From Azotobacter paspali (GTDB lineage Bacteria; Pseudomonadota; Gammaproteobacteria; Pseudomonadales; Pseudomonadaceae), in assembly GCF_042434745.1 (NCBI RefSeq), contig NZ_JBHLSS010000160.1: a stretch of DNA of 6,257 bases; one strand, 5' to 3'. Under the pieces are notes generated by a model. That model worked only from the letters and a program-made list of their open reading frames with translations. It was not told where the DNA came from and made no database searches. Position 1 is the first letter of the stretch; each line of letters starts with the position of its first letter. The position numbers and the translations under genes were made by a program. This document shows positions 1 to 5,739 of the stretch, one piece after another.

Positions 1-1529
1 TCGGCGGGGACTGTGTGGGCGAGGGCTACTGGCATCGTCCGGGCCTGACCGCCGAACGCTTCGTCCCCGACCCGTTCGACGACAGCGCGCAGGGCGGCGG
101 GCGCCTGTACCGCACCGGCGACCTGGCCCGCTACCGGACCGACGGGGTGATCGAGTACCTGGGCCGGATCGACCACCAGGTGAAGATCCGCGGCTTCCGC
201 ATCGAGCTGGGCGAGATCGAGGCCCGGCTCCAGCAGCACGGAGCCGTGCGCGAGTCGGTGGTGATCGACGTCGACGGGCCGAACGGCAAGCAACTGGCCG
301 CCTACCTGGTGCCCGATGAACCGGCGATGCTGGACGGCGACGAACGCCAAACCGGCCTGCGCGGCGAACTGAAGGCGCACCTCGGGGCGGCGCTGCCGGA
401 CTACATGGTGCCGGCGCACTTGGTGTTCCTCGAACGGCTGCCGCTGACCCCCAACGGCAAGCTGGATCGCAAGGCGCTGCCGCGGCCGGACGCCAGCCTG
501 CTGCAGCGGACCTACGTGGCCCCAGCGAGCGAACTGGAACAGCGGATCGCGGCGATCTGGGCCGAGGTGCTCAAGGTCGAGCGGGTGGGCCTGACCGACA
601 ACTTCTTCGAGCTAGGTGGCGACTCTATCATCGCTGTTCAGTTAGTGTCTAAATTGAAAGCGTTGAAAGACTACAGCTTCGATTCAACCCTGCAAGATCT
701 GATGAAGAAGCCAACTATTTCAGACATGCTTAACAATAACAGTAATCGCTTATTGGTGTTGAATAAAAAAACATATAATACTCCTCCTTTGTTTTGTGTT
801 CACGGTGGATTTGGAACTGTTTTTGATTATAAATCATTAGCTCAACGATTAAATGGTCGTCGTACTGTGATAGGTATCCAATCACGTATGCTGCTTGACT
901 CGGGCTGGATAGATAAAACACCGAACTCAATGGTCGAAAATTATACCTCGCTTATTCGAGAGCAACAAAAGGAAGGCCCATACTATCTATTAGGCTGGTC
1001 TTTAGGGGGGGCCTTGAGTATTCTGATAGCTCAAGAGTTAGAGCGTCAAGGGCAGCAGGTTAGTTTTTTAGGACTGGTAGACAGCTTTGTGACAGCCAGA
1101 AATAAAAGCAAGAGTCGAGGCTGGCAAGAAGAGCTTTATGACTTTATAAAAACTGTCGTCACGAACAGTGCCAGCAATGCCAACAATCACAACTTACTAG
1201 ATGACTTGCCTGAAACCCCGCAAAACGTCCTTCAGACAATACAGTTTTTGATAGGTCACCATAAAATTCATCTTGGATTAAATATAAAAGAGCTGGCCGA
1301 TGCATTTCGCGTACATAGACAAATGAGCTTGCTGATGCAAGGCTTTGGGGCGCTTCCCAAGATAACTACTACCCCTCACTGTTGGTGGATTAAAGGCCGG
1401 GAATTTGAAAGTCAGCAACTATATAGGATGATTCAAAAAAAACCCAAGCTGGAGTTTTTTTTGAAAACTAATCACTATCAAATTCTGCAGGAATCAAGCT
1501 TTATTTCATCTCTGTGTGATCTGCTATAG
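1..1529 (+). CDS. Non-ribosomal peptide synthetase, C-terminal part (A end - PCP - thioesterase), probably the last pyoverdine synthetase (PvdD-like)
   Basis: The frame is open to the window's left edge, so the gene is 5'-truncated; the GTG at 15 is internal. Residues are counted from that codon. Adenylation-domain motifs appear in order: YRTGDL (32-37), GRIDHQVKIRGFRIELGEIE (50-69), LPDYMVP (about 128-134) and NGKLDRKAL with the A10 lysine K149. The carrier domain follows with DNFFELGGDS; Ser204 is the phosphopantetheine attachment site. An alpha/beta-hydrolase thioesterase ends the protein: HGG at 263-265, nucleophile Ser329 in GWSLGG, likely acid Asp356 in LVDS and His487 in NHYQIL. The module would activate and tether the last amino acid, and the thioesterase would release the chain in the cytoplasm. 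Position directly before an fpvA-type receptor suggests the PvdD role, but the adenylation specificity pocket lies outside the window, so the product is inferred. GC content drops sharply at codon 200, inside the carrier motif. The stop is TAG at 1527. Confidence 0.96.
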   Translation, partial: GGDCVGEGYWHRPGLTAERFVPDPFDDSAQGGGRLYRTGDLARYRTDGVIEYLGRIDHQVKIRGFRIELGEIEARLQQHGAVRESVVIDVDGPNGKQLAAYLVPDEPAMLDGDERQTGLRGELKAHLGAALPDYMVPAHLVFLERLPLTPNGKLDRKALPRPDASLLQRTYVAPASELEQRIAAIWAEVLKVERVGLTDNFFELGGDSIIAVQLVSKLKALKDYSFDSTLQDLMKKPTISDMLNNNSNRLLVLNKKTYNTPPLFCVHGGFGTVFDYKSLAQRLNGRRTVIGIQSRMLLDSGWIDKTPNSMVENYTSLIREQQKEGPYYLLGWSLGGALSILIAQELERQGQQVSFLGLVDSFVTARNKSKSRGWQEELYDFIKTVVTNSASNANNHNLLDDLPETPQNVLQTIQFLIGHHKIHLGLNIKELADAFRVHRQMSLLMQGFGALPKITTTPHCWWIKGREFESQQLYRMIQKKPKLEFFLKTNHYQILQESSFISSLCDLL

Positions 1530-1640
1530 CGAGGCTGATCTTATAAGTGGTATGAGGATAACCTGTTCCACGGTTTCAGTAGTACTCTGAACTTGGTAGA
1601 ATTAATTGCTTCAAACAAGAGACAGCGATGGAAAATTTTT

Positions 1641-1857
1641 ACTGAAGAGTAGATTTATCTCAAACAAGCTGAAACCGAGTGGCAATGAAGGAATGGTGGG
1701 TTTCAGCGATGCTTGGTTCTACACTCGATACCCCACGTTCAGTGACATGATAGTGCCGGGCGCCAAGCGGCTGAAGAATTTTGAACTGGAGAGCAGTTTG
1801 CTAGAAAAGCTGTTGACCGAAGCCCAACTTGATAATATCGAATCGCCTAATGGTGTT
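1641..1857 (+). pseudogene. Degenerate IS3-family OrfA (transposase helix-turn-helix subunit) remnant
   Basis: An open stretch in this frame translates with the order of IS3-family OrfA landmarks. These are a KSRF start-like motif (bases about 1647-1658), then GFSDAWFYTRYPTF, resembling the GISDATFYNWRxKYGG recognition helix, then VPGAKRLKNFELESSLLEKLL and TEAQLDN, resembling the RRLKxLExENxxLKKLLAEAxLD leucine-zipper segment. OrfA normally provides DNA binding and is joined to the DDE catalytic OrfB by frameshifting. About 15-20 residues appear to be missing between the KSRF motif and the recognition helix. No OrfB follows, and the similarity fades after about 1857. There is no good ribosome-binding site, so I treat it as a scar and not an expressed gene. 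The family call rests on recalled motif patterns without an alignment. It is on the opposite strand to the IS3 element at the right edge and need not derive from the same element. Confidence 0.55.
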
Positions 1858-1879
1858 AAGAGGGTAAGCCAAGCGGTAT

Positions 1880-1992
1880 CCATCTCGGTGTAGGCCAGTA
1901 CGATTTATGCCCGCATGGCCAGCTTGGGCCGTCGAGCGCCGGACGACAGTGTAATTAGACAGCGTGATCGATACGGCACGAGGGGCGGCCAT
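1880..1992 (-). pseudogene. Probable IS630-family transposase N-terminal remnant
   Basis: Starting from the ATG at 1992-1990, the minus strand reads MAAPRAVSITLS, then VVRRSTAQ, and after a frame change LAMRA-stop-IVLA. This follows the N-terminal pattern of IS630-type transposases (M-A-x-P-x-x-x-I-x-L-S, then R-R-x-S/T-A-Q-x-L-A-x-R-A-R-I-V-L). A segment after ITLS appears shortened, the frame changes after the TAQ, and a TAA sits where an arginine is expected. Only about 40 residues' worth is left and the DDE catalytic domain is absent, so it cannot encode a working transposase. The join to the IS3 OrfA remnant lies somewhere around 1857-1880. The match is short and could be coincidental; a different element with a similar N-terminus is possible. 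Confidence 0.4.
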
Positions 1993-2284
1993 GGCAAGCT
2001 CCTGCAGCTTGAATAACTCTCTCAGCAAGATTGCTTGCTCCTGATCAGCTCATACAAATTTCTGGCTCAGATTACCAGTAGGAGGCAAGGCAAGCCTCCT
2101 TGGCGATACTGCCACGACCCATGTGCCCATTATGTAGGGAGAGCGCTGACTGAATACGGAGTATATGACCTTCCCAAAGGCAATCTTCTAAGCACCATGG
2201 CTTGCAAAGAAATTATTCCGGATTTTATTGGCAGATACGTCTAATGGATATCTTCTACGTGTCACCCTTTAGTGAGCCCAAACG
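1993..2284. other. Non-coding region upstream of the receptor gene
   Basis: About 290 bases without a convincing gene. An open frame starting with TTG at 2035 lacks recognisable motifs and I treat it as chance. The region contains a GC-rich hairpin (2080-2100). The receptor promoter should lie here, but I could not find a clean iron-starvation box (TAAAT with CGT 16-17 bases on) or a canonical Fur box. Part of it may be the left end of the IS630-like remnant. Confidence 0.5.
2080..2100. repeat. GC-rich inverted repeat (7-bp stem, 7-base loop)
   Basis: AGGAGGC at 2080-2086 pairs perfectly with GCCTCCT at 2094-2100 across the loop AAGGCAA. There is no following run of T on either strand, so it does not look like an intrinsic terminator. 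It lies about 185 bases upstream of the receptor start and may be an RNA hairpin in the leader or part of a mobile-element end. The function is unknown. Confidence 0.4.
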
Positions 2285-4699
2285 ATGCCCTCACAAGCTG
2301 AATTGTCCCCCTTGGCCAAAGCACTGCTGATGCGCCATTTTTTTATACCCAGGGCCGCCGCCATACTAACAGTGGCCATAACACTTCCACTCTCAGTGCA
2401 AATACAGGCCCAGGAAGTAATCTTTAATGTTCCTGCACAGCCTCTATCCTCTGCCCTTCAGGCATTTGGCACTCAATCGAACATGCAGCTACTATATAGC
2501 TATGAAATGCTTAGAGACCTGCGCAGCAATGAAATCAAGGGACAGCTTCCCCCTTTAAGTGCTTTGGAAGGGCTATTGAAGGGGACAGGTATTGGTTATA
2601 CCTTACAAGGCAATGTTATTACGCTTTTCAGAAATGGAGAGTCTGCTACTATGACCTTGAATGCCATGACCGTGGAAGACAATGCTCTCGGCACCATTAC
2701 AGAAAATACTAAATCCTATACGCCCGGCACTATCGCTACTGCTACCAGACTGGTGCTGACACCTCGCGAGACACCGCAGACCGTCACGGTCGTCACTCGC
2801 CAGCATATGGACGACTTCAATCTCACCAATATCAGCAAGGTGATGGATCATACGCCAGGCGTCACGCGACACGGCTCAGATAACTTTCGATCCTATTACT
2901 ATGCCCGTGGCTACGAGATTCGAAACTTCCAATACGACGGTATCCCTATCTTGTCTGATGGCGTCAATTTCATGGGCGAGACCACAAGCGATATGATCCA
3001 ATACGACCGCGTGGAGGTCATCAAGGGGGCTAGTGGTTTGACCACTGGAGCGGGTAGTCCTGGTGCCACCATCAACCTTGTGCGCAAGAAACCTACCCGT
3101 GAGTTTTCCGGACACGCCACGGCCGAATATGGTCGCTGGGATAACTACCGTACCGAATGGGATGTGGGTGGTCCCTTAGTCGAAAGTGGGAGTATTCGCG
3201 GTCGTTTTGCTACCGCCTTCCAGGATCAACAATCCTATATGGATCATTTCAAGGAGCAGAGGCGAGCACTATATGGCATCTTGGAAGTGGATTTGTTCCC
3301 CAAGACGATGCTGACATTCGGTGGCAACTACGACAAGACAATACCGACTGGTAGCAGTTGGGGCGGAACACCTTTTTTTGATAGCCATAACAATGAAGTT
3401 AATATATCCCGGTCTTTCAATCCTGGCGCAAGTTGGAGCCGTGCCGAGCAATTCAGTCATGCCTTCTTTACCCAACTGGACCATGAGTTCGATAATGGCT
3501 GGAGCGGTCGAGTCTATTACACTTTCCAGAGAAACGCATCCGATGGAAACTTGGGAAGCATTAAATATACCCCAAATGGTGATACTGGCAGCTCCGAATT
3601 GCTTAGTGGCCAATTCAGGAACAAAACGAGAAGTCAGGCATTGGAGGCTTATGCCCGTGGTCCTTTCGAGTTATTCGGCCGTACCCACGAACTAGCCGTG
3701 GGGGTCAGCGGCTATCATAACCATCTCAAGGGATCAGGACACAATGTTATTAGAGTACCTGTCGATAATATCTGGGAGTGGAATGGACGTGCAGAGCGAC
3801 CAGACTGGGGCGGCATCCTTTACCGTGCCGAAGATCGCATCGACCAACGTGCCTACTACGCCAGTAGCCGCTTCAGCCTGACCGATGACCTCGCTGTGAT
3901 TCTGGGTGGTCGGGTGACCAATTATCGCCGGGGTGGCGACAGCAATATGCGCGAAACGGGCGAAGTGGTTCCTTTCGCGGGTATTACCTACGACCTGAAC
4001 GACAATTTTTCGCTGTATGCCAGCTACACCAAGATATTCCGGCCGCAAAGTGCTCGGGATGAAAGTTATGCCGTACTCGATCCGGACGAAGGCGATAGCT
4101 ATGAAGGTGGACTCAAGGGCGAATGGTTCAATGGCCGGCTGAATGCCAGCCTAGCCTATTTCGAAATCCGCCAGGACAACCGTGCCGAGTATGTGGGTTG
4201 GAATAGCGAACGAAACGACAGCATATATGAGGCAAAGAAAGCCAAGACCAAGGGTATCGAACTAGAGGTTAGTGGCGAATTGATGCCCGGCTGGAATATC
4301 CAGGCAGGCTTTACTCATCAGGTCATTCGAGAGGATGAAACCAACGAGAAGCTGACGACTCAGGAGCCGGAAAACCAGTTCAAACTCTATACGACCTACC
4401 GGCTACCTGGCAGATTGAGTAAAATGACCATCGGGGGTGGCGGTAGTTACCAAGGTACGACCTGGCGGGATGGTACGGATGCTCTGGGTAATGAACATCA
4501 ATTCAAGAATGAAGCCTACTGGTTAGTCAACCTGATGGGGAGATATCAGATCACTAATAATCTCTCGGCCACACTCAATGTTAATAATTTGTTTGATAAG
4601 TATTACTACTCTAACTATGGGGAGCGGTGGACTGGTATAGCCACCAAAACCTATGGCGAGCCTCGCAATATGATGCTAACAACACGTTGGGATTTTTAA
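2285..4699 (+). CDS. fpvA: FpvA-type TonB-dependent ferric-pyoverdine outer-membrane receptor with N-terminal signalling domain
   Basis: Imports ferric siderophore, most likely ferric pyoverdine, across the outer membrane with energy from TonB. At 804 residues it is close to known FpvA (about 815). Residues 1-42 are a signal peptide with a hydrophobic core (about 24-38) and probable cleavage after IQA. Residues 43-117 form the STN signalling domain, which in this family contacts a FpvR-type anti-sigma factor. A TonB-box-like stretch lies near 126-133 (NAMTVEDN). The plug starts around 160 (TPRETPQTVTVVTRQHMDDF), includes NFQYDGIP and YDRVEVIKGASGL, and ends near KKPT. A beta-barrel follows and closes with TRWDF, a terminal phenylalanine typical of outer-membrane barrels. 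The ATG at 2285 fits because MPSQAELSPLAKALLMR aligns with the start of PAO1 FpvA; AGTGAG at 2271-2276 is a weak ribosome site. GC is near 50%, low for Pseudomonas, suggesting transfer. Ligand specificity (which pyoverdine type) cannot be read here. Confidence 0.95.
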   Translation: MPSQAELSPLAKALLMRHFFIPRAAAILTVAITLPLSVQIQAQEVIFNVPAQPLSSALQAFGTQSNMQLLYSYEMLRDLRSNEIKGQLPPLSALEGLLKGTGIGYTLQGNVITLFRNGESATMTLNAMTVEDNALGTITENTKSYTPGTIATATRLVLTPRETPQTVTVVTRQHMDDFNLTNISKVMDHTPGVTRHGSDNFRSYYYARGYEIRNFQYDGIPILSDGVNFMGETTSDMIQYDRVEVIKGASGLTTGAGSPGATINLVRKKPTREFSGHATAEYGRWDNYRTEWDVGGPLVESGSIRGRFATAFQDQQSYMDHFKEQRRALYGILEVDLFPKTMLTFGGNYDKTIPTGSSWGGTPFFDSHNNEVNISRSFNPGASWSRAEQFSHAFFTQLDHEFDNGWSGRVYYTFQRNASDGNLGSIKYTPNGDTGSSELLSGQFRNKTRSQALEAYARGPFELFGRTHELAVGVSGYHNHLKGSGHNVIRVPVDNIWEWNGRAERPDWGGILYRAEDRIDQRAYYASSRFSLTDDLAVILGGRVTNYRRGGDSNMRETGEVVPFAGITYDLNDNFSLYASYTKIFRPQSARDESYAVLDPDEGDSYEGGLKGEWFNGRLNASLAYFEIRQDNRAEYVGWNSERNDSIYEAKKAKTKGIELEVSGELMPGWNIQAGFTHQVIREDETNEKLTTQEPENQFKLYTTYRLPGRLSKMTIGGGGSYQGTTWRDGTDALGNEHQFKNEAYWLVNLMGRYQITNNLSATLNVNNLFDKYYYSNYGERWTGIATKTYGEPRNMMLTTRWDF

Positions 4700-4794
4700 G
4701 GAAACTCTAAATAAGTTAGAAAAGAGGGCGATTGCAAGAGCTAAGCACAATATAGCTACTGGATTGAAACAGGCAGTGCATGCCTGTTTCCTCA
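4700..4794. other. Junction segment between fpvA and the mobile-element remnants
   Basis: An AT-rich stretch starting directly at the receptor's stop codon with GGAAACTCTAAATAAGTTAG. That sequence looks like the terminal inverted repeat of an insertion element, though its partner is not in the window. The segment lies just beyond the C-terminus of the IS481-like remnant read on the minus strand, so it may be that element's outer end or a scar from a different one. Nothing in it resembles the next pyoverdine gene (pvdE is commonly nearby). Confidence 0.4.
4766..4790. repeat. Perfect 10-bp inverted repeat, 5-base loop, downstream of fpvA
   Basis: GAAACAGGCA (4766-4775) pairs with TGCCTGTTTC (4781-4790) around the loop GTGCA. 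It lies 66 bases after the receptor's stop codon and 4 bases from the stop of the IS481-like remnant on the other strand. It could serve as a bidirectional transcript-ending hairpin, but neither side has a strong T run. It may instead be a structural element of the IS end. Confidence 0.5.
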
Positions 4795-5078
4795 TTAGAT
4801 GTTTGGTCCCGGAATGAGGTGGTGCGGGTTGACTTTGAAGATCGATGGGGCCTTGATCCAGGCTTCGTAAATGACTTGGTAGGATGCTTGATGTCATGGG
4901 CGATACAGACGCGGTCGAAGATGTGCGGGCGGCTAGGGCCTTAGCGGTTCTTGAGCAAATCGGCGAAGGCCATTCCGTTATCGGTGAGCACGGTATGGAT
5001 CCGATAGGGAAGACTTCGACCACAGACTGGAGGAAGGCTGCCCCCTCCATCTTGCCGGCGCTGTCATGGAACTCGACA
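4795..5078 (-). pseudogene. Degenerate IS481-family transposase, C-terminal catalytic part with internal deletion
   Basis: Reading the minus strand, frames must be changed to follow the protein. It starts at VEFHDSAGKMEGAAF and LQSVVEVFP (5077-5006). Adding one T there restores PYRIH, continuing into TVLTDNGMAFADLLKNR (4994-4944), which carries the second catalytic Asp in LTDNG. A TAA at 4943-4941 interrupts; GPS, HIFDRV and HDIKH follow. At about 4882-4884 the sequence jumps to YQVIYEAWIK, APSIFKVNPH and HLIPGPNI, ending with TAA at 4797-4795. This order is that of IS481-like integrase-fold (rve) transposases ending in a LIPGPN-type tail. Roughly 60 residues containing the HPWTNGQxER motif with the catalytic glutamate are missing, so it is certainly inactive. 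The N-terminal half is absent; the element abuts the intron reverse-transcriptase remnant. The family call is from recognised motifs, without a database search. Confidence 0.75.
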
Positions 5079-5700
5079 AGGACACGGTGAATCTCCGACA
5101 GACTGCAATGCCACCCTCTGCCACCAACCCCAGCAGCAAGACTCGCCAGCTCATGGGTTGCCCAAGACGGCGAAGGGACTTGTAGATCGTCGTCCTCGTT
5201 CGCCAGTGTTTGAGCTGGATTGCCCTGAGTCGTCGGCGTAGCCACGAGTCCAGATCCCTGAACACCTTCGGTGTCTGCGCAAGCCGGAAGTAGGACTTCC
5301 AACCCGGCAGATAGGCGCGAAGCTGTTCTGCGACCTGGGCCATGTTGCGACCGCCGACGCGCCGAGTGATGAGCCTGATGCATTGCTTGAACGTCTCCAG
5401 TGCCTCGGGGGATACCGCAATCTTCACCGTGTCTCCCGTCCATCGCCTGAGGCAATAGCCGAGGAAGTTACGGCCAAAGACTGATCCAACCTTGGTTTTG
5501 GTTTCGTTCACCTTGAGATGCAGTTTCGCATAGAGGCACCGCATGGAGCGGAGTACTCGCTCGCCAGCCTTCCGACTGCGGACGTAGACGTTGCAGTCGT
5601 CGGCGTAACGGGCAAAGCGGTGTCCTCGCTGCTGTAGTGCCCGGTCTACTTCGTCCAGCAGCACGTTGGCCAGGAGAGGTGAGAGTGGCCCCCCTTGAGG
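5079..5700 (-). pseudogene. Group II intron reverse transcriptase/maturase, truncated at both ends and frameshifted
   Basis: A group II intron-encoded protein fragment on the minus strand. It starts at PQGGPLSPLLANVLLDEVD (reverse-transcriptase motif 4) and contains the catalytic YADD (bases 5607-5596). It continues through NETKTKVGSVFGRNFLGYCL into the maturase (X) region: TRRVGGRNMAQV, LRAYLPGWKSYFRLAQTPK and LRRRLRAIQLKHW. Near 5161 one base is missing (GGG for GGGG); with it restored the frame continues GATHELASLAAG and GRGWHCSLSEIHRVL, which fits the usual C-terminal pattern before about 12 further residues. Those are replaced by the IS481-like remnant at about 5079. The N-terminal motifs 0-3, including the first catalytic Asp, are cut off by the IS3-family element whose end is at 5701. 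The ATG at 5730-5728 lies inside the IS repeat and is not the gene's start. No intron RNA domains V/VI are visible here. It cannot work alone. Confidence 0.88.
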
Positions 5701-5727
5701 TGAACCGCCCCGGGAATTCCGGAGGCT
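5701..5727. repeat. Terminal inverted repeat of the IS3-family element
   Basis: Begins TGAACCGCCCCGGGAATTCC, then GGAGGCT. The 5'-TG terminus is characteristic of IS3 elements and the CCGCCCCGGG core is usual for the IS51-like group. The boundary is supported independently: the reverse-transcriptase sequence is recognisable up to base 5700 and not beyond. The matching repeat and the second copy of the 3-4 bp target duplication (expected to end in AGG here) are outside the window. Confidence 0.8.
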
Positions 5728-5739
5728 CATTGGTGTGAG

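Noticed and set aside
730..930. 66-residue minus-strand frame inside the thioesterase region
   Set aside because: It is a shadow of the synthetase's AT-rich part, with no motif or start signal.
2208..2241. Possible ECF-sigma (FecI/FpvI-like) promoter: AGAAAT followed by CGTC
   Set aside because: The spacing of 24 bases is well outside the 16-17 expected, and neither half is a good match.
2035..2244. Small 69-residue frame starting with TTG upstream of fpvA
   Set aside because: It has no ribosome-binding site, no recognisable motif and an odd composition, and it sits among IS remnants.
4766..4790. Intrinsic terminator of fpvA
   Set aside because: The hairpin is perfect but no T tract follows on either strand, so it is listed only as an inverted repeat.
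4676..5455. 259-residue open frame on the minus strand overlapping the end of fpvA
   Set aside because: It is a chance reading: its first part is an off-frame shadow of the reverse transcriptase, its middle is maturase and IS481 relic, and its end is the complement of fpvA's last codons.
5079..5730. Retron or diversity-generating retroelement reverse transcriptase
   Set aside because: The sequence continues into a group II maturase domain (GWKSYFRLAQTPK, LRRRLRAIQLKHW). No msr/msd RNA or template/variable repeat is seen, so a group II intron protein explains it.
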